A DNA stretch of 21,453 nt from Verrucomicrobiales bacterium (GCA_003506995.1 DNXB01000522.1:11103-32555); one strand, 5' to 3'. Counted from the stretch's first letter, positions 8,428 to 16,763 are shown. Notes: generated by a model not told the origin, from the sequence alone. Translations and numbers: made by a program.

Positions 8428-9189
8428 ATGAAAACTCTCCACACACTCATCACCTGCGCCCTGCTCGCCTTGTCTGCGAATGCCGCAGACACCGCCTCCG
8501 AACTCGCCGCCAAACTCAGCGTCGCGCAGCAAGACGGCTCGTCCTTGGTGCGGCTGAAAATGGAGGCGAGAGGCGTCACGCTGCAACTCCAGATCAAACA
8601 ACGCCGCACCGCCAGCGCAACGGAGGTCGTCTATCAAATCCTCTGGCCCAAAGAGCGCCTCGGCGAATCCGTGTTGCTGAAAAAAATCGGCAATCAGACC
8701 GCCACCGGCACTCTTTTTGTGCCTCCGGCCACTGTGCGTCAGCTCGACATGAAAGACGCGCTGTTTGGCAGTGATGTGTCTTATGCCGATGTGCTCGAAA
8801 ACTTCTTCGCCTGGCCGAACCAGGCCATTGTCGGCACCGAAGTCGTGAATCGAGTGAGCTGCCAGATCCTCGAATCCAAACCCGGCAAAGGCCAGCGCTC
8901 CAACTACGCCGCCGTCCGCACCTGGGTGGACGCGAGGCGCCTCGTCCCACTGCGCATCGAAAAGCTCAATGAGGCAGGCCAGGTGATGCGGCGCATCGAA
9001 TCCGGGCGCATCGTCACCGACGACATCGGCCGTCATGTGCCGACGGGCCTCACCGTGAGCGACCCGACCAAAGGTTCATCGACTGAACTGGACGGCTCCA
9101 AGCTCAAACACGACGTGACTTTCACCAAGGACGAATTCACCCAGGAGGGTCTCAAGCAAGTGATCACTCCACGCTCCTCGTCAGAGTAG
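8428..9189 (+). CDS. LolA-like outer-membrane lipoprotein-sorting family protein, secreted
   Basis: This 253-residue protein starts with a Sec signal peptide (hydrophobic core to about residue 18, cleavage near SANA-AD) and has no convincing lipobox. The body matches the LolA_like family (COG2834/PF17131 type): WPKERLGES, FVPPATVRQLD, FGSDVSYAD, a YAAVRTWVD strand and the C-terminal FTKDEFTQEGLKQV. This family adopts the half-barrel LolA fold and is thought to carry lipids or lipoproteins across the periplasm. It lies 13 bp after the ABC permease gene and closes the operon; the next gene is convergent 12 bp away. The inferred role is to accept the operon's lipid from the ABC transporter and pass it to the outer membrane. 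Family assignment is from motif recall, not a search. Confidence 0.78.
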   Translation: MKTLHTLITCALLALSANAADTASELAAKLSVAQQDGSSLVRLKMEARGVTLQLQIKQRRTASATEVVYQILWPKERLGESVLLKKIGNQTATGTLFVPPATVRQLDMKDALFGSDVSYADVLENFFAWPNQAIVGTEVVNRVSCQILESKPGKGQRSNYAAVRTWVDARRLVPLRIEKLNEAGQVMRRIESGRIVTDDIGRHVPTGLTVSDPTKGSSTELDGSKLKHDVTFTKDEFTQEGLKQVITPRSSSE

Positions 9190-9201
9190 AGGAAAGCCTT
9201 T

Positions 9202-10005
9202 TCACTTCGCCGGGCTTGGGATCGTCGTCGCGTCCTTCGGCGGATTGCGACCGATGAATGGATGCTGCTCCAGATCGAAAACCTGGCCGCTGATTGGGCC
9301 GCATTCGTCCGCAAGGAGCCAGGCGGCGCAGGCGGCGATCTCCTCGGGCCAGAGGATGCGGCCGGCGGGGGCATAGACCTTCGGCAGATCGGCATACCAG
9401 TCGTCTTTGAGGCCGTGGGAGCGCTTTCGTTTGGCCTCGTTTTCGGTCAGCACCCAGCCGGGATTGATTTGATTCACACGCACTCCGTCCTCGCGCATGA
9501 GCGTGTCGCCGAGATTGCGCGTGAGGGTCATCAACGCGCCTTTGGAGACGCTGTAGGGCATCAAATTCGGCTCGCCGCTCCACGCATTGACGCTGCCAAT
9601 GTTGATGACGCTGCCGTGTGTTTCGCGCAGATGCGGCAGCGCGGCTTGCGTGATGAGATAAGGCACGACGCAGTTGATTTCGAGCATGCGGCGGAACCAT
9701 TTGGCGTCGGTGTCGTGGATGTTGCCGAGGCCGACCTGCGCGGCGTTGTTCACCACGGCGTCGAGTTTGCCAAAGGTTTTGACCGCGTGCTGCACGAGTG
9801 TTTGCGGCGCATCTTCATCGGCGAGATTTTTGATGACAAGTGTGGCGTTGTCAGCGCCTAGTTCGGCGATGGTTTGATCCCCGAGGTCTTGTTCGAGGCC
9901 GTGGATGAGCACGCGCGCGCCCTCGGAGACGCAGCGTTTCGCGATGGCCTTGCCGATGCCTGTGACGCTGCCGGTGATGAGGATGACTTTGTTTTCGAGG
10001 CGCAT
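9202..10005 (-). CDS. Short-chain dehydrogenase/reductase (SDR)
   Basis: This 267-residue classical SDR has a Rossmann glycine motif TGSVTGIG (11-18), NNAA (86-89) in place of the usual NNAG, and the catalytic set Asn111, Ser138, Tyr151 and Lys155 (YSVSK). It is a cytoplasmic NAD(P)-dependent oxidoreductase of unknown substrate. The frame extends upstream to 10074, but the start at 10005 (MRLENK) places the glycine motif where it belongs and removes an unrelated leader; no clear ribosome binding site precedes it. It lies 102 bp downstream of the DUF1592 gene on the same strand and converges on the LolA-like gene with a 12-bp gap and no clear terminator. A sugar or sugar-acid oxidation role would fit the neighbouring genes but is a guess. 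Confidence 0.9.
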   Translation of the reverse strand: MRLENKVILITGSVTGIGKAIAKRCVSEGARVLIHGLEQDLGDQTIAELGADNATLVIKNLADEDAPQTLVQHAVKTFGKLDAVVNNAAQVGLGNIHDTDAKWFRRMLEINCVVPYLITQAALPHLRETHGSVINIGSVNAWSGEPNLMPYSVSKGALMTLTRNLGDTLMREDGVRVNQINPGWVLTENEAKRKRSHGLKDDWYADLPKVYAPAGRILWPEEIAACAAWLLADECGPISGQVFDLEQHPFIGRNPPKDATTIPSPAK

Positions 10006-10049
10006 GGGCTGCCAAGATAACGAGGCCGGCAGGTTTTTCACCACGACAA

Positions 10050-10075
10050 AGTGTGTGTTAAATGCGACACACACT
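10050..10075. promoter_or_regulatory. Inverted repeat AGTGTGTGT-N8-ACACACACT upstream of the SDR gene
   Basis: Two perfect 9-bp arms (10050-10058 and 10067-10075) flank an 8-nt spacer, 45-70 bp upstream of the SDR start and inside the only gap between the SDR and DUF1592 genes. No T-run follows on either strand, so an operator for a dimeric regulator is more likely than an intrinsic terminator. No convincing -35/-10 pair could be placed beside it. Confidence 0.35.
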
Positions 10076-10107
10076 GACGAATTTTCTGGCTCAACGAAGT
10101 GTGATGG

Positions 10108-12717
10108 CTACTTCGCCGACGTCTTCGCCACGCGATCCACTTTGCGATACAAGAACGCATCACTCGTGAGCAGCGAGGTGATGAGCGCTTTCATGCTGCC
10201 GCCGCTGTCGCGGTAGGCGGCGTGGGCGGCTTGCAGCACGGGGGCGTCGTTGAGGGTTTCGTTGCGACCCATCCAGAAGCGGAAGGCGTGGCGGATGAAG
10301 ACCTGCTCGACGCGCTCGCTCTCGGCGAGTTTTTGGATCATTTCGAGGGCGTTGTTCACGGGGCCGTCGAGCGCGGGATCGCCGCTGTCGATGATCTCGC
10401 CGGTGGCATCGACGGGCTTGTCGAGCTCGCTGGTGCGGAAGATGCCGGCGTGGTTGTACATCTCGAAGGGCAGGCCCAGCGGGTCCATCTTCTCGTGACA
10501 GGTCCAGCAGTACTGCTGCTTCGTCACACGCATGCGCTCACGCAGGGTGTTTTCCGGCTCGACCGGGAGCTGGGCATCGACGGTGATGGGCACGTCGGGG
10601 ATGCCGCCGCCGAGCAGGCGTTCGCGAATCCAGATGCCGCGATGGATGGCGTGGTTGTCCATGGCGTCGGACTGCGAAACGAGCCAAGCCGGATGCGTCA
10701 GGATGCCGAGGCGCTGGCCTTCAGGCGCAGTGGCCAGGATGCGCTCGGGCTTCATGGAGCCGCTGCCGAAAGTCGGGCGGCTGACGCGGGCGTAGGTCTG
10801 CGGGCCGCTCAGATTGGCCTCGGCCACTTCGACGTTGGGACCTCCGCCGCGTTTCCGTTCTCTCCTGGCGTTGTCGATTCGCTTCTCCGCCGCCGCGAGC
10901 AGCTTGTTTTGCTGAGCGAGAGACTTCGGTGTTTTTTTGTCCTCCGGATTGTCCTTCACCTTGGCTTCCAACGCGGCGACCTCCGCCTTCAGCAACTTGA
11001 GTTCAGCCGTTTCTTTCTGCGTCAGCTCTTCCTCGGCCTTCTTCTTCGCGACTGCGGCCACGGCTTGCTCTTCCTTCGTGTGTTTCCTGCCAAAGTAGGT
11101 GTTGTCCGTCTGCGTGGCCACGACGCGCTGGGTGGTGAGCAGTTCCTTGAGCACGTTCTTGTCCTCTTCCAGGATCAGCTCGATCAGACGGTCCGTGCTG
11201 GCCGTCGCGTCAAACATGGCGCGGTAGTGGGATTCACCCCGAGCAGAGATACCCGTCGCAGCCAGTGCGCGAGTGTCTTTGCAGATGTAGCCGGCCTGGT
11301 CGTAGTCGAAGTAGTCGCGGAAGAACTGCAGCACGCGCGGCCTGCGAATGCTGTCGTCGTCGAGCATGCGCGTGACCTCACGTTTCACATCCTCACGCGT
11401 TTTCATGCGACCTCCGATGATCGCCTGCCTCAGCGGTTCGTCGGGCCTGATGTAGCGCAGCGCGTGGTTCACGGCCAGGCCCAGCTCCCAGTCTTGAAGC
11501 ATGACGCGGCCGTGCTGGTCAAGCTTGCCGGTTTCCGCCAGCTCGGGACGGAACAGCGCGTCGCGGTCGAGAAAAATCGACGACAGGCCCATGAACACGC
11601 CGTCTTCCTTGCCAACCTTGGCGATGCTGTCTTTGACGATTTGCAGGTAGTTGTCGGACTCGGCCTTGCTCGGCGGGCGAAAGGTCAGCGCCTCGAAAAG
11701 ATACTCCACGGCGGCACGCAGGCGCTCGTCGGTGACTTCGAGATCCTTCATGAGATCGAGCACCGGGGTCAGCGGACGGAGGACTTTCGTGCTATAGACG
11801 ATGGCCGTTGGCAGCCCTCGCAGGTCGCCCTTTGGCTTCACCTTGTCGTAGGTTTTCGGGTCGTCGGTGATCTGTTCCGGCATGCCGACGAGGCTGAGCG
11901 GTCCGTAGGCCATGTATTGCAGGATGTCCTCCGCCTTGCCGAGAATCTGCGTCGCCTCGGCGCTGTTGACCGTGTGGAAATCAGGGTAGTTCTTCAGGCC
12001 GGCCTTGCGGGCCGAGGAGAGCACCACGGGCACGCTTTTCACCGCCGTGGCGTAGGCCACCGTGCCTCCCGCCCACTGAAGGATCTGGTCCGTGCCGAAG
12101 TAGAGCTTTAGCTCGCCGCCGTGGTTTGTGGGAACGACATCGCCGTGCGTGCGGAGGCCGGGCTTTTCGGGGTCGTATTTCGGCTCGGTGTTGATGAGTT
12201 CATTGAGCCGCGTGATGTGCTCCTGAGGCGTCACGCGCCAGATGCGCGCGGGTGAGGAAGTTGGCGTCAGCTTGATGCCTTGCGGCAGCGGGCCAAAGAG
12301 CAAATCATGAGCGACGAAGTTTCCTTTCTTCGGGTCCTGGTGCGCGTGGAAGCCGCCCTTGTCCTTCATGACGCGTTGCAGCTCGCCGACGATCCAGTCG
12401 GAGAAACGCAGCCGGTCGATGACCTCAGGCTGGTCCTGTTTCTTCGGCGGCATTTCCTCCAGCGCGACCTGCGCCCACACCGACTTCCAGGTGGCGGCAT
12501 TGGTTTCGTCCACCCCTGAGAGTTCGAGCAGGTTGAGATCGCCCTTGGTTGTTTCGTTGTCGTGGCACTCGATGCAGTTCTGCTCCAAAAAGCGCTGCGC
12601 GAAGTCCTTGAACTTCGCGCGAACGGGTTCGCCGGGAGTGTAGATTTCCGCAGCCCCGGCGGTGGCGCCGAGCATGGCGAAAGCCGCCGCGATGAGAGGG
12701 AGGGACGGGCTTCTCAC
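10108..12717 (-). CDS. Secreted DUF1587/DUF1592/DUF1588/DUF1585 protein with cytochrome-c-like motifs
   Basis: This 869-residue protein starts at a GTG that overlaps the stop of the DUF1552 gene (GTGA, 12714-12717), with AAGAGA 7 nt upstream. A signal peptide covers about residues 1-23 (SLPLIAAAFAMLGATAGAA). An N-terminal PSCyt1-like heme motif CIECH (48-52) is followed by the DUF1587, DUF1592, DUF1588 and DUF1585 regions in the usual order; DUF1588 holds a second CxxCH, CWTCH (737-741). The family is abundant in Planctomycetota and Verrucomicrobiota and is nearly always paired with DUF1552; its function is unknown, with periplasmic electron transfer linked to polymer breakdown often proposed. 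Oddly, a Lys/Glu/Ala-rich coiled-coil-like stretch (about residues 545-624, nt 10845-11085) seems to interrupt the DUF1592 region. The frame extends upstream to 12795, but only from the GTG is there a signal peptide. Confidence 0.9.
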   Translation of the reverse strand: MRSPSLPLIAAAFAMLGATAGAAEIYTPGEPVRAKFKDFAQRFLEQNCIECHDNETTKGDLNLLELSGVDETNAATWKSVWAQVALEEMPPKKQDQPEVIDRLRFSDWIVGELQRVMKDKGGFHAHQDPKKGNFVAHDLLFGPLPQGIKLTPTSSPARIWRVTPQEHITRLNELINTEPKYDPEKPGLRTHGDVVPTNHGGELKLYFGTDQILQWAGGTVAYATAVKSVPVVLSSARKAGLKNYPDFHTVNSAEATQILGKAEDILQYMAYGPLSLVGMPEQITDDPKTYDKVKPKGDLRGLPTAIVYSTKVLRPLTPVLDLMKDLEVTDERLRAAVEYLFEALTFRPPSKAESDNYLQIVKDSIAKVGKEDGVFMGLSSIFLDRDALFRPELAETGKLDQHGRVMLQDWELGLAVNHALRYIRPDEPLRQAIIGGRMKTREDVKREVTRMLDDDSIRRPRVLQFFRDYFDYDQAGYICKDTRALAATGISARGESHYRAMFDATASTDRLIELILEEDKNVLKELLTTQRVVATQTDNTYFGRKHTKEEQAVAAVAKKKAEEELTQKETAELKLLKAEVAALEAKVKDNPEDKKTPKSLAQQNKLLAAAEKRIDNARRERKRGGGPNVEVAEANLSGPQTYARVSRPTFGSGSMKPERILATAPEGQRLGILTHPAWLVSQSDAMDNHAIHRGIWIRERLLGGGIPDVPITVDAQLPVEPENTLRERMRVTKQQYCWTCHEKMDPLGLPFEMYNHAGIFRTSELDKPVDATGEIIDSGDPALDGPVNNALEMIQKLAESERVEQVFIRHAFRFWMGRNETLNDAPVLQAAHAAYRDSGGSMKALITSLLTSDAFLYRKVDRVAKTSAK

Positions 12718-14036
12718 GCCAGGATCTCTTTGAGGGGGCCGATGCCGGAGTCGAACTTCGCCGTCATCTTCTCGCTCATGTTGAAGCGGTCGCACGGGGC
12801 GCCGGCGGCCGTCAGGATGCTGGAGTAGAGGGCATTGATCGGACGTTTGCCGTCGAGCTGTGTGAAGCAGCCGCTCTTGAATGCGCCGCCGCAGTTGCCG
12901 AGCAGCATCACCGGCCAGTTCGCGCCGCTGGTGTGCTGGGCGTCGGCGTTGTTGCTGGTATAGACGATGAGCGTGTGGTCCATCATCGTGCCGCTGCCTT
13001 CCGGCACGCTTTCCAGCTCCTCCATGAGCTTCACGAGCATGCGGCTGTTGTACTGGCGGATCTTGATCCAGATCGGATTGTCCGGCTGCTTCATGTGACC
13101 GAGGTTGTGGCCCTGCTCCTCGACGCCGACTCCTTTCCAGGAACCAAAGATCTCGCCGCGGCCCGAGCCGATGGTGAGCACGCTGGTGATGCCTGATTTA
13201 AGCGCGGAGACACCGAGGTCGAGCAGCACGTCATGCCAGTCGGTCTCGAATTCGGGATTCGTGTAACGGTCATCGACCTTGGGTGCAAAGTTCCGCAGAT
13301 GATCGGAAACTCCGCCGAGTCGCGACCGCAGGCCGTTGATGTCCTGGAAACCCTGAACGTACTGCCCGTAGCGCTGCTGGTCCGCCATCGGCAGACCTTT
13401 GCCCTGGGCGGCGGCGAGCTGCTCGATGCGGTCAAACATGCTGGACCGCGCCTCATGCTGCTTGCGGATGTCCCCGTCTGAGATGCCGCCGTAGAGCATC
13501 TGGTAGAGGTGGTTCGGGTTCGAATGCATGAAGATCGGCTGGCCCGCGCCGCTGGCCGACAAATTCGCGACCGTCGGCTTCGCCTTCATATTTTCCATCG
13601 AGTCCATGCCGATGCAGAGATGCGGCAGCAGCGTCTCAGGCAGCACCTTGCTCAGTTCATAGTCAATCGTGGACGCGCTGGGCGGCACGCCGTCGCTGCC
13701 GCGATAACCGCCGAGCGCTCCGAAGAACGCGCTGTGCGACGGACTGGTGTGCAGGCCGTGCAGTCCATTGATGATGTGCAGCCGCTCCTTGAAAGGCTCC
13801 AGCGCCTGGATCGGCTCCGGCAGTTTCACCTTGGCCAGCGAGCCGTTGCTCGTCATGCCCGCCGGAATGCAGGTGGCCGGATCGAATCCCTGATTCTGCA
13901 TGAAAAAGATCACGCGCTTCGGCCCGCCGCCGGAGGCAAGCGATGCCGCCTGGCCGAAGTTCGGCAACAACGGGGAACCAAAAGCCGCGCCAGCCGTGGC
14001 GGCCATGTGACGGAGGAGTTTTCTGCGTGAGATCAT
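12714..14036 (-). CDS. DUF1552 domain protein, Tat-exported
   Basis: This 440-residue protein begins MISRRKLLRHMAATAGAA, a twin-arginine signal, so it probably crosses the membrane folded. The body carries DUF1552 hallmarks, including the C-terminal stretch DHTLIVYTSNNADAQHTSG followed by WPVMLLGNCGG. The fold is related to DUF1501/alkaline-phosphatase-like proteins; the activity is unknown. The frame is open up to 14186, but the start at 14036 is chosen because it places the Tat motif at the N-terminus. It is the first gene of a coupled pair with the DUF1592 protein (4-bp overlap), the arrangement seen across Verrucomicrobiota and Planctomycetota. The 171-bp gap in front of it contains a palindromic repeat. 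Confidence 0.9.
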   Translation of the reverse strand: MISRRKLLRHMAATAGAAFGSPLLPNFGQAASLASGGGPKRVIFFMQNQGFDPATCIPAGMTSNGSLAKVKLPEPIQALEPFKERLHIINGLHGLHTSPSHSAFFGALGGYRGSDGVPPSASTIDYELSKVLPETLLPHLCIGMDSMENMKAKPTVANLSASGAGQPIFMHSNPNHLYQMLYGGISDGDIRKQHEARSSMFDRIEQLAAAQGKGLPMADQQRYGQYVQGFQDINGLRSRLGGVSDHLRNFAPKVDDRYTNPEFETDWHDVLLDLGVSALKSGITSVLTIGSGRGEIFGSWKGVGVEEQGHNLGHMKQPDNPIWIKIRQYNSRMLVKLMEELESVPEGSGTMMDHTLIVYTSNNADAQHTSGANWPVMLLGNCGGAFKSGCFTQLDGKRPINALYSSILTAAGAPCDRFNMSEKMTAKFDSGIGPLKEILA

Positions 14037-14103
14037 GAGTGGCGCGTAAACGTGTCGAGGTGGGGCAACTTTCACCCGGCGGAAAGGAATTGGGACCTGG
14101 CTC

Positions 14104-14173
14104 CAAGGAGAGGGACTTCCGAAGTCCCGGTGAACACGAGCCTGTCCGGGCACTTGGTCAGCGCCTCTCCTCG
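14104..14173. repeat. REP-like imperfect palindromic repeat, copy A (70 bp)
   Basis: The element starts CAAGGAGAGG and ends CCTCTCCTCG, 10-bp terminal inverted repeats with one mismatch. Inside is a perfect hairpin, GGGACTT-CCG-AAGTCCC (14112-14128), and a weaker second hairpin (GGCxCT...AGxGCC, about 14149-14165). It lies in the gap upstream of the DUF1552 gene. Copy B at 16764-16832 shares the ends, length and first hairpin. Confidence 0.7.
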
Positions 14174-14207
14174 AGGCCATGCGCACTCACAGCAACAACG
14201 ATGCCAC

Positions 14208-16700
14208 TCACTGCACGTAGATTTCACCGAACTTCAGCGTGTCGTGGAAGGTCTTCGCATCGGGTCCGAGGGGAGAGAAGGCAGTGCTTTCCTCGTCGGG
14301 GCTGCCGGCGCGTTTGCGGAAGAGATTGAAATACCACGGCAGGCTGGTGCCTTTTCCCGAGGCAAGGACCTCAGCGCGGGACTTGAAGGGCATGCTGCCG
14401 ATGATCTGATGCAGCGGATCTTCGTCGGACGCGGTCACGGGCAGCTTCATTTCCACAGACCAGAAATCGTCTCCGCGATGCGCGGCCACCTCGGCCTGCG
14501 CCGACCATTTGGACCAGTGCGCCTTGTCGGTGCCGCGATCCATGTTGATGATGTGGCTGGCGGGATTGATGACGATTTGGTAGTAGGAGTGCTTGTCGGT
14601 CTCGATGAGCAGCTCCAGATGCTCGCCGTTCCAGATCGCCGGATCGCCGTCCTGGCTGCCGCCGATGATGGGCACCGCGCCGGGCTCGCCCTGGCAGCGG
14701 ATGGCGAGGTAGAGCGCTCCATTCCACCAGCGTGCACGGAATTCGCTGGGGAGCTTCGGCTTCTTGCCGGTGCGCACGTCCTTCAACATGCCACGCAGGC
14801 TGTAGGAAGTCCAAAAGGGCTCGTCTATGCGGCCGTCGATGACCAGCGTGTCGCGCACGTCGCGCCACTTGTCCTGGGCCATGTTGATGACGCGAAACTC
14901 CGGCAGTCCCTCGGGCCGATCCGCGCGGATTTGCGTGGCGCGATTTCGCAGCGTGACGAGAAATTCATCCACGAGGGCGATGCGCTGGCCGAAGACCGAG
15001 TCAGTTGGTGCGGCGGCCTTCGCTTTGTCGAAGAGCGCGATCGCAGTGCGGGTGAGGTCGCTGTCGCTGCCGAGCTTCGCGTAGTTTTTCTCGCAGTGCT
15101 CGATGAAGGCCTTCATGTCCGCTGCGGCGGGGCCGTAGAAGAGCGTGTAGTATTCGTTCAGCAAGGCATCGACGTCCTGTTTCGTGTCCCACCACAGGCG
15201 CGACATGACGTAGGGATTGAGGTGACTCATGCCGGGGAAATGCAGGCCGCCCTTGCCGCTGGAGAGCCAGACATCCTCGCGCCAAACCTGACCAGCGGTG
15301 TCGCGCAGTCCGCGCGCGATGATGTGCGGCCAGTATTGCGGCCGGAACTCGCCGCGATCGGTGAAGGGCGTGTAGTTCAGCGTCACCGAGAGCGGATGAT
15401 TCGTCTTCGCCTGCCACTCGCGGCGCAGTTCGGCGGTGCCATCGTGCGTAACGTCATCCATCTCGCGGATGGGCCGCCCGTTGGTGATCTGCACCCACAC
15501 ATTGTCGGGCAGTTTGTCGATGGAGAGCGGCGGCATGCGGTAGGTGCTGTAGGCACCGCAGAAGACCTTCCGGTCCGGATGCGTCTTGGCGAGTTCGTTC
15601 GCCACGCGGACCACAAACTTCCACACGTAGTCGGATGAATGCCCCGAGGGATCGCGATCCAGCGTCGCCTGACCCTTGCAATCGTCGCACTGGCAATGCG
15701 TGAAGCCGTCATGCGGCATGACTGAGACGATGGGCATGTCGTAGTGGTCAAACATCAGCCGTGCGTAGGCGACCATCTCTTTGAAAAAGCCCGGCGACGA
15801 AAGACAGGCGTTGGCTTTCTCGCTTTCGGTGTCGCGCTTCCCGTTCGGCAGCAGCACGTAGTATTCGGGATGGCTGGCGCGCTGGTCGGGCTGCTCGGTG
15901 ACATAACGCTGACCGTGGTGGAGCACACCGTACTGGTCGTTGGCACCGATTCGCAGGTACCACCGCGCATCGTCGATGGAGGCAGAGCTAAGCATCGGGC
16001 GGTTGACCGTGCGGATTTCAAACTCCGGTCGCTCGGTTCGATTTACTTCGGGAAGCTCGATGCGCTTCGACTCCGGCAGGATCTCGCCCAAATCGCCCGG
16101 CATGTACCAGCGCACGCCGAGGTCACGCAGGAAGGCATGAACGGCGTTCAGCGAACCACGATGATCAAACTTCCAGATGTCGAGCTCCTTGCTGTAGTCC
16201 TTGTAGATCGTGGCCCCGACCGGATTGCTCCACGGATGTCCGGCGAGCTTCATCCATTCCGCCTGCTTGTTCTTCAACCAGTCCGTGTGGCTGCGTCCCC
16301 AGGGCTCGACCGGTGTGAAGTCCCAGTCATTGCCCACCAGCGCCAGCCAGTTCGCACCAGAAACGATGCGAAACGCGTCGCGCTCCAGACCTTCGGCCGT
16401 GACCCCGGCCTGCCGTGCGTGCTCGCTTTCACCCACGAAAATCTTCACCGGTTGCGCCTTAGTCGGCGAGGTCACTACCGACAGCTTCGCTCCGGTGATT
16501 TTCTCGACGTAGGTCTGCAACTCGCTCGCGGCGAGTTTCGCCGAGCGTGTGGGTTTTTCTGCCATCACGATCTCGGCATGCGCACCGGCTTCATCGACGA
16601 TGAACGGAGCCGCCTGCAGGCATCCGGCCGATGCCACCGCCAAGGCAAAGGCGCGGAAAGCTGGAATCGCGGCGGAGAGAAGGATGGAGAAGTCGTTCAT
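14208..16700 (-). CDS. Secreted DUF4838 protein with C-terminal CBM9-like domain
   Basis: This 830-residue protein has an N-terminal signal peptide (about 1-31, cleavage near LQAA-PF; a Cys at SAGC is a poor lipobox). An alpha-glucuronidase-like N-terminal region follows (residues 35-130, including ASELQTYVEKITG). Then comes the DUF4838 region (PF16126) with the family's cysteine cluster HCQCDDCKG (Cys336, 338 and 341). The last 190 residues resemble a family 9 carbohydrate-binding beta-sandwich (VIDGRIDEPFW, then RARWWNGALYLAI and HLELLIETD). This architecture suggests an exported protein that binds or cuts an acidic polysaccharide, possibly one with uronic acids; no catalytic pair can be assigned. 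It stands alone between two repeat-bearing gaps in a run of same-strand secreted-protein genes. The ATG at 16700 gives a clean signal peptide. Confidence 0.85.
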   Translation of the reverse strand: MNDFSILLSAAIPAFRAFALAVASAGCLQAAPFIVDEAGAHAEIVMAEKPTRSAKLAASELQTYVEKITGAKLSVVTSPTKAQPVKIFVGESEHARQAGVTAEGLERDAFRIVSGANWLALVGNDWDFTPVEPWGRSHTDWLKNKQAEWMKLAGHPWSNPVGATIYKDYSKELDIWKFDHRGSLNAVHAFLRDLGVRWYMPGDLGEILPESKRIELPEVNRTERPEFEIRTVNRPMLSSASIDDARWYLRIGANDQYGVLHHGQRYVTEQPDQRASHPEYYVLLPNGKRDTESEKANACLSSPGFFKEMVAYARLMFDHYDMPIVSVMPHDGFTHCQCDDCKGQATLDRDPSGHSSDYVWKFVVRVANELAKTHPDRKVFCGAYSTYRMPPLSIDKLPDNVWVQITNGRPIREMDDVTHDGTAELRREWQAKTNHPLSVTLNYTPFTDRGEFRPQYWPHIIARGLRDTAGQVWREDVWLSSGKGGLHFPGMSHLNPYVMSRLWWDTKQDVDALLNEYYTLFYGPAAADMKAFIEHCEKNYAKLGSDSDLTRTAIALFDKAKAAAPTDSVFGQRIALVDEFLVTLRNRATQIRADRPEGLPEFRVINMAQDKWRDVRDTLVIDGRIDEPFWTSYSLRGMLKDVRTGKKPKLPSEFRARWWNGALYLAIRCQGEPGAVPIIGGSQDGDPAIWNGEHLELLIETDKHSYYQIVINPASHIINMDRGTDKAHWSKWSAQAEVAAHRGDDFWSVEMKLPVTASDEDPLHQIIGSMPFKSRAEVLASGKGTSLPWYFNLFRKRAGSPDEESTAFSPLGPDAKTFHDTLKFGEIYVQ

Positions 16701-16763
16701 GCTGGTAAAAGGGACTCCATCTTCAACGACCCGGCCACGCTCGTGCTGTCACGTCTTGTGGGT

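Noticed and set aside
9190..9220. Possible terminator between the convergent LolA-like and SDR genes
   Set aside because: Only a weak AAGCC/GGCTT pairing with a long loop could be drawn, and most of it is within the SDR coding sequence.
10222..12111. 629-codon open frame on the + strand
   Set aside because: It is antisense to the DUF1592 gene, which has clear domains and a coupled start. The translation is low-complexity (Val/Gly/Leu/His/Arg-rich) with no recognisable motif, as expected for a GC-rich shadow frame.
14104..14173. Repeat considered as a CRISPR unit or a rho-independent terminator
   Set aside because: Only two copies exist, about 2.6 kb apart, with no spacer array, and no U-tract follows the hairpins.
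14037..14186. 50-codon upstream extension of the DUF1552 frame
   Set aside because: It translates the palindromic repeat region and would bury the Tat signal; the start at 14036 explains the protein better.
14052..15638. 528-codon open frame on the + strand
   Set aside because: It lies antisense to the DUF4838 gene and its first codons cover the palindromic repeat. No family motif or ribosome binding site is visible.
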